Below are positions 54,084 to 63,758 of a stretch of DNA of 64,000 nt, piece by piece (position 1 is the first letter of the stretch; every line of letters starts with the position of its first letter). The translations under genes were made by a program, and so were the position numbers. The notes beneath the pieces are model-generated. The model was not told the DNA's origin and searched no databases. It saw nothing but the letters and a program-made list of their open reading frames with translations. This DNA is from Basidiobolus meristosporus CBS 931.73. Taxonomy: Eukaryota > Basidiobolomycota > Basidiobolomycetes > Basidiobolales > Basidiobolaceae. Location of the stretch: contig MCFE01000098.1 of NCBI GenBank assembly GCA_002104905.1, positions 108,587-172,586 on the forward strand, read 5' to 3'.

Positions 54084-55379
54084 ATGAAAGTTCTTTTCTC
54101 TCTTACCTTGTCTACAATCATCGTGTCTTCACTCTTGTGCCCTGGAGTGAATGGTGAAGGCGACTACCCTCCCGAGAGGTCATTTCCTAATACTCTCAGC
54201 CCGGAGACCAGCCAGAACTCCATGAGGGATAAAAATAGCCTCATCAACCACCATAAGGTCAGACCTATTGGAAGGTCTCCACACAGAAGTGTTTTTCCCA
54301 GCGAAGGTTTTCGGCGTACATACAACAAAAGGAATCCCGCGAGCTCACCACATGTCATTTCTTTAATCAACCAAAAGCCTACATTTACATCGGAGGCAGG
54401 GAGCATCACCTCGCTAACAGCCGACAATTTCCCGATACTCAAGAGACTCTCTATACGTCGCTTGACTCTTAAGCATCGCGGTGTGCGTGAGCCACACTGG
54501 CATGCGAATGGGAGCGAGCTCGCATATTGCTTACGAGGTGAAGTCATAGTCACCATGTTCGAGAACAACAGCGTTTTCAGTACATTCACTGTGACTGCTG
54601 GGCAAATGTTCTATATACCATCGGGAGCCTTGCACCATATAGAAAATACAGGGGAAGAGGAGGCGGAAATTATCCTCGCCTTCACCCACGAGAGACCCGA
54701 AGACTTTGGTATATCTGGAGCTTTCGGAGCTATGTCAGACGCTGTCCTGGGAAATACCTATAATCTGCCAGCTAAGGCTTTCAAGCCGCTTATCCGGACC
54801 ACCAAGGACACACACATGGGTCTGTTGCAGAAGCCAAAACAGGTCACAACTGAAGAAAAATGGGTCAATCCACACAAATTTGATGTGGAAGCCATGTCAG
54901 CACCTATCTCATCTCTCGCAGGATCAGCCAAAACAGCACGAAAGCAATTCTGGCCCATCTTGGATGAGATCTCAATGTATTCACTGAGGGTCACCGACAA
55001 GGGTATGCGTGAGCCTCATTGGCATCCAATTACCGCAGAGATGGGCTACGTAGCAAAAGGGAATGCGCGCATGACCATTATGAACCCAGGTGGTGGCTTA
55101 GATACCTATCTGCTTAAACCTGGGGATGTCTACTTTATCCCTCGTGCCTATCCACACCACATCGAAAACATCGGTTCGGGTGATATTCATTTCCTCATCT
55201 TTTTCGACCAAAATACTCCCGGTGACATTGGATACAAGGCATCCATTAGCGGCTATTCTAGAGAGACGTTGGCTGCTGCCTTCGGCACCAATGTGGAAAA
55301 GCTACCCCAATTCCCGTTCACCGCTAAAGACCCATTGCTTGTTGATCGAATCAATCCGGTGGACCCGATTGTCCAGTGA
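54084..55379 (+). CDS. Secreted bicupin, oxalate-decarboxylase-like
   Basis: 431 residues, intronless. Signal peptide VLFSLTLSTIIVSSLLCPG, then two cupin barrels. Cupin 1 (from about residue 131) has REPHWHANGSELAY and YIPSGALHHIE; cupin 2 (from about residue 305) has MREPHWHPITAEMGY and FIPRAYPHHIE. Each carries the HxH...E...H metal set for manganese. This is the oxalate decarboxylase bicupin layout, which would convert oxalate to formate and carbon dioxide outside the cell. The lid loops read HERPEDFG and DQNTPGDIG instead of the SENS loop of Bacillus OxdC, so activity (decarboxylase, oxidase or storage-like) is uncertain. A basic, low-complexity stretch of ~70 residues separates the signal peptide from cupin 1. 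Confidence 0.88.
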   Translation: MKVLFSLTLSTIIVSSLLCPGVNGEGDYPPERSFPNTLSPETSQNSMRDKNSLINHHKVRPIGRSPHRSVFPSEGFRRTYNKRNPASSPHVISLINQKPTFTSEAGSITSLTADNFPILKRLSIRRLTLKHRGVREPHWHANGSELAYCLRGEVIVTMFENNSVFSTFTVTAGQMFYIPSGALHHIENTGEEEAEIILAFTHERPEDFGISGAFGAMSDAVLGNTYNLPAKAFKPLIRTTKDTHMGLLQKPKQVTTEEKWVNPHKFDVEAMSAPISSLAGSAKTARKQFWPILDEISMYSLRVTDKGMREPHWHPITAEMGYVAKGNARMTIMNPGGGLDTYLLKPGDVYFIPRAYPHHIENIGSGDIHFLIFFDQNTPGDIGYKASISGYSRETLAAAFGTNVEKLPQFPFTAKDPLLVDRINPVDPIVQ

Positions 55380-56290
55380 TCGAGAGCGCCTTGTAGCGGC
55401 CACTTACCAATCTATACATGATTATGTTGATTGTGCCAAATACCCAAGAAATTCCCTTTTGATTATTTTGTTTTAGCCCGAAATATCGATGGTAGTAAAT
55501 TACCCGTATGACTTAAAATGAATAAATCAGCAGTTGCTTTCAGTGAACTCCACGTGTGGTGACCAACATTCGTGAATTCTTACTTATTGCGGGCCTGGGT
55601 TACCATTGGAGAGTTCAGCATTTCCAGTATTTTACGAGGCTTTTAGCAAGTTTGTAATGGCCACAGAGTCAACGGTATTTCGATCCAATTGAAGTAACAC
55701 TCCAATCGATTGGGATAAACGTAACTGATTGCCGATCTTGCCTTAATTTAGGAATTCAGCAGTTAGTTCCATCCGTATTCAGCATATTAATCTAAATATA
55801 TATAATGATTTTTTTAACTAGATTCCAAAATGACCGTCACCATTCCGTATTGTAATTCGGGCAAGTTGAAGCTGATTTACCTAATACTGTAGGGCTGAAA
55901 TTATGCAGTTCAGTACAGGCCATTATACCATTGCTTCCCTCCATTGCTTCCCTCCCTTGCTACATCGTTTATTAGGATCGGGGGTTGGCCGTTTAAGATG
56001 CCAAATCGCCATTTTCTTTAGATTTCTTGGCTTGAGCGTATTCCAGTCAATAGGGAAGGTGACTTCATTTTTCTATTACCTGAGAAGTGCTCATATAAAG
56101 ACTAGTATTCTCCGCACTAACTTATATTATATTCTTACAGGCGAAGAGTCAATAAACACTTGTATGCATTAGATATGAATGAGGTGGATTCAATCCTTTT
56201 GTCAAATAGTAAAATCCACTCAACACTCCGAGTTACCATTACAAGTCAGTTGTCCTTACTATATTATAAAACTTCTTCCTTACTGCCTCA
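55380..56290. other. Gene-free region
   Basis: 911 bp, AT-rich. No gene, RNA or strong repeat is seen. A near-duplicate CATTGCTTCCCTCCATTGCTTCCCTCC occurs at about 55930-55957. Confidence 0.5.
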
Positions 56291-57050
56291 CTACTTCGTC
56301 CACCCACATGCTTCTAGCCAGAACTTGTCTCCATCACACAACTGGCTCCTAAGATATGCAAGTGTCATCCTCTGTACCACCGCCAAGCGATCGGGGCTCT
56401 CATCCAGAGTTTCGCCAGCATCCCATCCACTGATGCCACCAAATACATGTTTACCGCCCTTCACCATGAGCGAATCTTTGGGCCCTGGAGAAAATGTGTG
56501 CGGATCCCTACGCCGGCCAGCGTCGCGTATGGTTAAATGGGAACTTGTATCCTCCCCCCAGCCGATAAGTGCCGGGGTTCGCATTTCGCAGAAGTCGGGC
56601 CCGTAAAGAGCCACGAGTTTTTTCTCGGCTTCAGAAAGGTCTGAGCCACCGCCTCCAGTGGCACCAACTAAAACTCTAATTCTTATACGCTTGTCCACAA
56701 TTTGTGTTGTAGTACCATCACGAGGGTCAGTATTCTTCATGCCTAGCAGCACACTAGCAGTCATCGCACCCAGTGAGTGTCCTGCATCAGATATCCGGAT
56801 CCTGTCCAATCGTCCCTTGAGTAGAGGAACGGCATCCTAAATGGTGTCGAAATGGTTAATAATTCAAACCAAATCCTGTGCGCGCGAATCCAAAAACATA
56901 TCCCCACAATTCAAGGAATCAAGACCAAGACCAATCCCAAGGGATTTAGACCTCAGATGTGTAGTCTGTATGATCATGAAGCCGTACCCAGCCCAAAACT
57001 CATGCAGTGAGCCATAACCCTCAAGTGAGGATAGGTAGTCACTATGGCCG
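56291..57050 (-). pseudogene. Truncated alpha/beta hydrolase gene, 5' part lost
   Basis: The C-terminal part of a dienelactone-hydrolase/PAF-AH-like alpha/beta hydrolase. Reading from 57050: SDYLSSLEGYGSLHEFWAGY, THLRSKSLG, DSRAQDL, a possible 36-nt intron, then VPLLKGRLDRIRISDAGHSL with the nucleophile elbow GHSLGAM, an acid region near LIGWGED, and the His in GGKHVFGGISGW. The stop is at 56291. The remaining frame is intact, but the start codon and N-terminal strands are missing: homology stops at 57050, where C-rich telomere-associated element sequence begins. The gene was therefore cut at the chromosome end rather than decayed. Family assignment is good; activity of the remnant is unlikely. 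Confidence 0.78.
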
Positions 57051-57467
57051 TAGGGGGGATGATTATCATCAAAGGGTGAAATCTTTATTTAAATCATAAC
57101 TAAAGAAGCCAAGATGGAATATAGACATCTGGAATACAGAAAGCCTACAAGACAAACTTGGACTTAGCTGATTCCCAAATATCATCAATATAAAAGTCTA
57201 GTGGAGTATGTAGCAAGACTGCTTGTTCACTGTAGTATTTCTTGAGGAAGTTTGTGACATGGAGGGAAGGAGAGTTTCTCAATAAGCTGGTAAATCTTTT
57301 GAGGAGTTCTTTTTCCAGAGAGAAGGGCAAAAAGGGTGTAATGTCCAAATGATGTCTGAATATGTGTTCTGAGAGCTCCTAATCCTGTTGTAAAAACTTG
57401 TAATTCCACCTAAATATTCTCATAACTTAGTCACTTAGATCAATACCTACAAATCTTATAGAATACT
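57051..57467 (-). mobile_element. Telomere-associated gag-like element, copy A (5'-truncated)
   Basis: Minus-strand element. Its 3' end abuts the broken hydrolase gene through CCCCCCTA. About 70 codons of the gag-like C-terminus survive (57348-57145, with FSLEKELLKRFTSLL and FLKKYYSEQAVLLH, matching copy C), with stop codons and a frameshift upstream. The 3' tail shares AAATAAAGAT then TTCACC with copies B and C. Confidence 0.72.
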
Positions 57468-57611
57468 GGGTTGGGGGGAGACAGTCACCAACAGGTGAGA
57501 TCTTTATTTCAGCTGAAACAAAGAAGCCAGCACTACTGTTGTAGCTTTGATTTAAGAGTGTGTAGCTGAGGGGAACCTATAAGTAAGTTAATAAGGAGAT
57601 ATGATAGTTCT
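57468..57611 (-). mobile_element. Telomere-associated gag-like element, copy B (3' tail only)
   Basis: Only the last ~140 bp of the element remain: GGGTTGGGGGGAG at the centromere side, then the shared tail (GGTGAGATCTTTATTT and AAAGAAGCCAGC on the plus strand). Same orientation as copies A and C. Confidence 0.65.
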
Positions 57612-58303
57612 TGTTGTATCCAAGAGAAAGTGTAATAAAACTCTTGAATAGTTTAACTGAACCAAAGGGACAATTAAGTGCAGAATCTTAGAATTGTCAG
57701 AGAGTGGCGGAAATATTAGCAGAAAGATTCTGATCTAATATTGGTCTTGGATATAGCTGGATTGGCTATAAATGATATTTGTTTGCTAGGCAGGCTAGGC
57801 TTGGTGTTCTTTGGAGTGCTAGATATACTAGGCTGGGATAGAAACTAGAACGGAATTGTTGGATTCTTTATTTTTGCTGAGACAGAATCTTAATTTCGTT
57901 GAGACACACACTAAACCAAAGGTTCAGTAAACTTTATTTATACTTTTCTGATCAAGTTGAATTAGTAAGCGCCAAGGGACTGGATTGATTGAAATCAATT
58001 TGGGTGTTCATAGGTGCATAAGATAAATGAAAATTACATCATCAATCAACTGATGTCTTGGCAACTGCACCGTGGTTGGATAGATCTCAGATGACTAATC
58101 ACCTGGGAAGGCTTGGCAGATATGTTGATAACGTAATGACCATTTGAAAATAGATCAGGTGTGATAGCTAAAAATAGATTCTGAGGTGGGATAAAATAAA
58201 CTGTAACTGAGATTTGTTATGTTTGGGTTAGGGAAAATCAGTTAGGGTACTAGATTTTCAAACGGAGTAAAATTGGCTAAGTTTTAAATGTTGATGCACA
58301 ACA
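57612..58303 (-). mobile_element. Solo LTR of a Ty3/gypsy-type element
   Basis: 692 bp, starts TGTTGTATCC and ends GATGCACAACA (terminal TGTTG/CAACA inverted repeats). It is flanked by a 5-bp direct repeat GTTCT (57607-57611 and 58304-58308), the expected target-site duplication. No internal region adjoins, so it is a solo LTR left by recombination. It is homologous to the LTRs at 58471 and 60857. Minus orientation is by comparison with those. Confidence 0.85.
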
Positions 58304-58470
58304 GTTCTTCAGTGCTCAAGACACTGTTCAGTGGGAATGGGGGGAGTAGCAAGAAGGGTAAGAATGATTTGTGAACAACATTGATAAGGAGAATATGATA
58401 AGAATTGATATTCATCATAAAGGGAGTGTGCAGTTTCAGATATTGCTGCCAAAGGTATGTCAAGTACTTC
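58304..58470. other. Spacer between LTRs
   Basis: 167 bp of AT-rich sequence between the solo LTR and the next LTR, starting with the second copy of the GTTCT duplication. Not recognised. Confidence 0.5.
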
Positions 58471-59168
58471 TGTTGTATCCAAGAGAAAAGTGTAATAAAA
58501 TTCTTGAATCAGTTAACTGAACCTAAGTGATAACTAAGTGCAGAATTTAGAATTGTCAAGAGTGACAGAAATATTAGCAGAGAGGTTCTAGCCTAATTTT
58601 GGCCTTATATATAGCTGAGTTGGGCTATAAAGGCAACAGAGTAGGTTTGCTATGCAGGCTAGGCTTGGTGTTCTTGAGAGTGCTAGATATGCTAAGCTTG
58701 GGTAGAAACTAGAACAGAGTTGTTGAATTCTTAATTTTGCTGAGGCACAATCTCAATTTTGTTGAGACATGCACCAAACCAAAAGGTTCAGTAAACTTTA
58801 TTTATACTTTTCTTATTGAGTTGCATTAGTAAGCGCCAAGAGACTGGATTAATTCAAATCTGTTGGGGTATTGATAGGTGCATAAGATAAATGAAGAATT
58901 GCATCATTAATTAGCTGATGTCTTGGCAACTGCTAAGTGGTTGGATAAATCTCAGATGACTAATCACTTGGAAAGGCTTAGCAAATCAGTTGAGGATGTA
59001 ATGACCACATGAAAATTGATCAGGTGTGACAGCTAAAAGTAGACTCCAAGAAGTGATAAAATAAACCATGACAGGGATCAGTTATGTTTAGGTTAGGGAA
59101 AATCAGTTAGGGTACTAGATTTTCTAATGTAGTGAAATTGGCCAAGTCTTAAATGTTGATGCACAACA
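58471..59168 (-). mobile_element. 3' LTR of Ty3/gypsy element 2
   Basis: 698 bp, same termini as the solo LTR. On its internal side lies a purine-rich tract on the coding strand (GGGAGGAAGTTA), the expected polypurine primer just before a 3' LTR. The pol remnant that ends next to it is on the minus strand. Confidence 0.82.
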
Positions 59169-60856
59169 TAACTTCCTCCCAGGAGAGGAGTTTTCTGACA
59201 CTTTCTGGGTTCCCCTACAGCTCCAATACTGATTAATGATGGCAACAACATCAAAGTTGGTGTAAGGTTCCCAGGTGTTGTGTTTGGCATCATAACCTTT
59301 CCACTTGACTAAGTAAAGGCAATTTGGCTCTTCTCCATCATGGTCAATAATAGCTTTAGCTTTATAGGATTCAGAAGTAACTGGGTCTTGAGATATAAGT
59401 TTGAGTGAAGAAGGTGGAAAGTTTTTGGGTAGCAGTGCTGCAGTATTGTCCTGAAGTACATAAGATCCTCCAGTGGTATGTCTAACAACTTTAAATGGGC
59501 CTTCATATTTAGGGTCAAGTTTAGATTGTTGGATTGGATCTAGTGTCATGACATATGACCCATCTGGAAAGCTGCTGTTTCTGTGTCTTGAGGCATATGT
59601 TGAAGTCATCTTTTGCTGTGTGGCCTTACTTCTGGCACTGATAGCAGGGTAGACAATGTTTGTAAGGTACTCAAGCCAGTTCTTTAGCTTGTCTGTATTC
59701 AAACTTGCTAGCTCTGTATTCTGGTAGTCCCCAAAGTGGTTGTATCTTCTTCCAAACATCAAAGAAAACGGTGTTGATCCATGTAGAGTGGCAATTTTGG
59801 TGTTGATAGTGTACTGTACAGTAGGAATGTACTTGTCCCAATTCTTCTTGATACCTTTGATAGATTTCCTGATGATGTTCACTGAGGTCTGAACATGTCT
59901 TTCAGCAAGTCCATTAGCTTTTTGATGATATGGAGTGATCAGACAGTGATCAATGGCACTATTCTGGCAGAGGGCTTTGATCACATGATATACAAATTCT
60001 GCTCCATTATCCGATTGAATGACCTTAGGGAATCCAAAAAGGCAGCAGAGCTTGAATAGTGCTTGTGCAATTGTGGCAGCACACTTGTCTGGGATAGCTT
60101 TGAGGAAAACAAAATGTGTAGACATCCACAATTACAAAGAGGTAGTGATTACCATCATCACTAGTGGTGAAAGGCCCAGCTAGATCAATTGCAATATGAT
60201 CCATAGGAAGGCTTGTATGGATGGGACTCAATGGGTGAAATCCATGGTGGCTGATATTGTAAAGTTGACATTCTCTGCAAGACTTGACAAATTCTAGGCA
60301 GTCAGCTTTGATATTTGGCCAGTGATATCCATCAGAGTATAGCTTCTTCATAAGTGTGTCAGCTCCAAAGTATCCAAGTAGATGACTCCTCTGTATCAAC
60401 ATTTTTCTTTCATTGGTATGAGGGATTTTCCAGGTTGCTGAATCCAGTTGAGGAATTATTTTGGAAGTTGTAGTGAGCTTACTGATTGTGTCAGTAATCA
60501 CATGTCCCTCCCAAGGTGAAGTTGGGAAAAGTCTTGAAAGGTGGTCAGGCAGGATGTTGAGGATTCCTGGGCGGTGAATAACTGTATATTCATAATCAAG
60601 TAGAGTATCAAGCCAGTTGGTAAGCATTGGAGTCAGAGTCTTTTGAGTGTGGATATAGACAAGGGCTTGGTGGTTGGTGTACAAGGTAAAAGAGTTGCCC
60701 TATAAGTACTGATGAAACTTCTTCAAGGCAAAGACTATGGCAAGTAGCTCCTACTTGGTGGCAGAGTAGTTTCTTTCAGCAGGTTGTAGAGATCTGGCTT
60801 GAAAAGAGATCCAGTGAGGCAGATTTTGGTCTTCATCCTGGTATAGGACAGCCCCT
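59169..60856 (-). pseudogene. Ty3/gypsy chromovirus pol remnant (RNase H, integrase, chromodomain)
   Basis: Internal region of element 2. Reading on the minus strand: a partial RNase H segment with two in-frame TAG codons (60690-60850), the tail HRPGILNILPDHLSRL, an integrase zinc-binding domain (GYFGADTLMKKLY to CRECQ), the core with IDLAGP, QSDNGAEF and NGLAERHVQ (the D, D, E residues), and a C-terminal chromodomain (LYLVKWKGYDAKHNTWEPY). A frameshift near 60120 separates the first Asp from the other two. Reverse transcriptase, protease and gag are absent because LTR 60857 interrupts the element. The chromodomain marks it as a chromovirus. It is fungal and inactive. Confidence 0.85.
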
Positions 60857-61554
60857 TGTTGTATCAAAGAGAAAGTGTAATAAAACTCTTGAATGGTTTA
60901 ACTGAACCAAAGGGACAATTAAGTGCAGAATCTTAGAATTGTCAGAGAGTGGTGGAAATATTAGCAGAAAGATTCTGATCTAATATTGGTCTTGGATATA
61001 GCTGGGTTGGCTATAAAGACAATGATATTTGTTTGCTAGGCAGGCTAGGCTTGGTGTTCTTTGGAGTGCTAGATATACTAGGCTTGGATAGAGACTAGAA
61101 CGGAATTGTTAGATTCTTTATTTTTGCTGAGACAGAATCTTAATTTTGTTGAGACACACACTAAACCAAAAGGTTCAGTAAACTTTATTTATACTTTTCT
61201 GATCAAGTTGAATTAGTAAGCGCCAAGGGACTGGATTGATTGAAATCAATTTGGGTGTTCATAGGTGCATAAGATAAATGAAAATTACATCATCAATCAA
61301 CTGATGTCTTGACAACTGCACCATGGTTGGATATATCTCAGATGACTAATCACCTGGGAAGGCTTGGCAGATATGTTGATAACGTAATGACCATTTGAAA
61401 ATAGATCAGGTGTGATAGCTAAAAATAGATTCTGAGGTGGGATAAAATAAACTGTAACTGGGATTTGTTATGTTTGGGTTAGGGAAAATCAGTTAGGGTA
61501 CTAGATTTTCAAACGGAGTAAAATTGGCTAAGTTTTAAATGTTGATGCACAACA
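60857..61554 (-). mobile_element. 3' LTR of Ty3/gypsy element 3
   Basis: 698 bp with the TGTTGTATC...GCACAACA termini. Its outer end cuts into the RNase H region of element 2, and its inner end is followed by a purine tract and a second integrase/chromodomain copy. Element 3 therefore inserted into element 2. Confidence 0.82.
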
Positions 61555-62355
61555 TCACTTCCTTCCGGAAGAGGAGTTTTTTGATACCTTCTGGGTTCCT
61601 CTGCGGCTCCAATACTGATCAATAATGGCAACATCATCAAAGTTGGTGTAAGGTTCCCAGGTGTTGTGTTTGGCATCATAGCCTTTCCACTTGACTAAAT
61701 AAAGGCAATTTGGTTCTTCTCCATCATGGTCCACAATAGCTTCAAGTTCATAGGATTCCAAAGTTACTGGGTCTTGAGAAATAAGTTTGAGTGAAGAAGG
61801 TGGAAAGTGATTGGGTAGCAGTGCTCCAGTGTTATCCTGAAGTACGTAAGATCCTCCAGTAGTGCGTCTGACAACCTTGAATGGTCCTTCATACTTGGGG
61901 TCAAGCTTAGATTGCCGGATTGGATCTAGTGTCATGACATATGACCCATCTGGGAAGCTGCTGTTCCTGTGTCTTGAGGCATATGTTGAAGTCATCTTTT
62001 GCTGTGTGGCCTTACTTCTGGCACTGATAGCAGGGTAGACAATGTTTGTAAGGTACTCAAGCCAGTTCTTTAGCTTGTCTGTATTCAAACTTGCTAGCTC
62101 TGTATTCTGGTAGTCCCCAAAGTGGTTGTATCTTCTTCCAAACATCAAAGAAAACGGTGTTGATCCATGTAGAGTGGCAATTTTGGTGTTGATAGTGTAC
62201 TGTACAGTAGGAATGTACTTGTCCCAATTCTTCTTGATACCTTTGATAGATTTCCTGATGATGTTCACTGAGGTCTGAACATGTCTTTCAGCAAGTCCAT
62301 TAGCTTTTTGATGATATGGAGTGATCAGACAGTGATCAATGGCACTATTCTGGCA
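61555..62355 (-). pseudogene. Integrase/chromodomain remnant of Ty3/gypsy element 3
   Basis: Second copy of the integrase C-terminal part and chromodomain, nearly identical to 59169-60000 (Glu of NGLAERHVQ, KWKGYDAKHNTWEPYTNF). The open frame is intact from 62355 to 61555, but the sequence stops abruptly at 62355, in the codons corresponding to CQNSAIDHC. It is joined there to telomeric repeats, so the zinc finger, most of the core and everything upstream are missing. Confidence 0.85.
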
Positions 62356-62370
62356 GGTTAGGGTTAGGGG
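62356..62370 (+). repeat. Interstitial telomeric repeat at element junction
   Basis: GGTTAGGGTTAGGGG lies exactly between the broken integrase sequence and the 3' end of gag-like element copy C. It runs in the same direction as the terminal telomere. Confidence 0.85.
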
Positions 62371-63262
62371 AGGGAAAGTCACCAAGGTAGGTGAAATCTT
62401 TATTTGATTTCAGACAAGTCTAACTACAAATAAAGAAGCCAGCTGGGAATAGAAGATTCCCAAAGTAAACACTAAGTTGAATATGAATAAATCTAAGCTA
62501 AAGTTAAGGCAGTATCCCAGAGTACACTGGAGTTCAGGTTCATGGGGGAGTGAAGTAGATAAGCTTGAGAGATATAATAATCTTTTAAGAAGTGGGTAAC
62601 AGCAGGTGAAGGGGAGTTTTTGATAAGTGAAGTGAATCTTGAGAGCAGAGATTCCTCTAATGAGAAGGTCTTGTAAACTGGAGAATCAGGAAACTCTTTA
62701 AAGGCATGGTCAGTAGGTTCCCAGTAAAACTGGTCAGAGACATTTTGAGAGAATTGTTCAGCAATACTTTTGTCAAGTACTACCTCCAGAGTGTGATGGT
62801 TGATAAATCTCATGTTAACAATCTTGGATAAATTGTAACCTTGTTGCTTGAGATACATCCTATGCTCAGATATGGGAATAAAGTCCACATTGGCAAAGTA
62901 GCAGACAGCCCAGTCAGTAGCAGGAGGCAAATCAGAAGTGGCAGGAAACTTTCTTTTAGTCTTGGGAGGAGCAGCAGGATATCTTGAGGAAGCAGGAACA
63001 GACTTTTTGACAGCTTCAGAGTAGGAAGAGTAAGCAGGAGCAGATGATTCTTGGGGAGTCTTGTTGGCAGGAAGAGTTGGCACAGGGACAATTGATTCTT
63101 GCAGATCAGAGAAGGCAGAAAACAGCTTTTGAACTTGCTTCTTGAGTAAAGCATTTTCAGCCTCAACAAGTGCAAGCCTTTCCTCAAGGAAAGAAATCTG
63201 AAGGGAATGGAGTGAAGGCATAAGAATCAAGAAGAAGAGGGAAGGATGGGGTGGGTGGGTGG
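62371..63262 (-). mobile_element. Telomere-associated gag-like element, copy C
   Basis: The longest copy. On the minus strand: 5' region next to the 101-bp repeats, one reading frame (63221-62493), a ~120-bp 3' tail with AATAAA, then CCTCCCC and the telomeric junction. Same orientation as copies A and B, 3' end toward the centromere. No reverse transcriptase frame is present. Confidence 0.75.
62493..63221 (-). CDS. Gag-like ORF of the telomere-associated element
   Basis: 242 residues from the ATG at 63221; the frame is open further upstream but has no earlier ATG in the element. An N-terminal coiled coil (FLEERLALVEAENALLKKQV) is followed by a Pro/Ser/Lys-rich linker, then a globular part with WAVCYFANVDFIPISEHRMY and NMRFINHHTLEVVLDKS, and a helical C-terminus (SRFTSLIKNSPSPAVTHFLK). 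Coiled coil, basic linker and small alpha-beta domain match the layout of ORF1/gag proteins of non-LTR retrotransposons. No CCHC knuckle is seen. The C-terminal ~65 residues recur in copy A. It is intact, so it could be expressed. Function is inferred from layout and context only. Confidence 0.65.
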   Translation of the reverse strand: MPSLHSLQISFLEERLALVEAENALLKKQVQKLFSAFSDLQESIVPVPTLPANKTPQESSAPAYSSYSEAVKKSVPASSRYPAAPPKTKRKFPATSDLPPATDWAVCYFANVDFIPISEHRMYLKQQGYNLSKIVNMRFINHHTLEVVLDKSIAEQFSQNVSDQFYWEPTDHAFKEFPDSPVYKTFSLEESLLSRFTSLIKNSPSPAVTHFLKDYYISQAYLLHSPMNLNSSVLWDTALTLA

Positions 63263-63758
63263 GAAAATTAGCAGGTAGAAGAGAAGGAAGGAGCAAAAAT
63301 TCCAGAAGTCAGAATTTATAGATGGATGGACAAGGGTAGATGGATGGATTATTCCTGGGTTAGGAAAATTAGCAGGTAGAAGAGAAGGAAGGAGCAAAAA
63401 TTCCAGAAGTCAGAATTTATAGATGGATGGACAAGGGTAGATGGATGGATTATTCCTGGGTTAGGAAAATTAGCAGGTAGAAGAGAAGGAAGGAGCAAAA
63501 ATTCCAGAAGTCAGAATTTATAGATGGATGGACAAGGGTAGATGGATGGATTATTCCTGGGTTAGGAAAATTAGCAGGTAGAAGAGAAGGAAGGAGCAAA
63601 AATTCCAGAAGTCAGAATTTATAGATGGATGGACAAGGGTAGATGGATGGATTATTCCTGGGTTAGGAAAATTAGCAGGTAGAAGAGAAGGAAGGAGCAA
63701 AAATTCCAGAAGTCAGAATTTATAGATGGATGGACAAGGGTAGATGGATGGATTATTC
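63263..63758. repeat. 101-bp subtelomeric tandem repeat, five copies
   Basis: Units with GCAGGTAGAAGAGAAGGAAG start at 63271, 63372, 63473, 63574 and 63675, a period of exactly 101 bp and near-perfect identity. Each unit contains GATGGATGG motifs, and most junctions read CTGGGTTAGG, a telomere-like core. The first unit grades into the 5' region of the gag-like element, the last runs directly into TTAGGG repeats. Confidence 0.92.

Noticed and set aside
62493-63221. Gag of the neighbouring Ty3/gypsy elements
   Set aside because: It is not flanked by the LTRs, its 3' tail recurs alone in copies A and B, and it is separated from element 3 by telomeric repeats, so it belongs to a different family.
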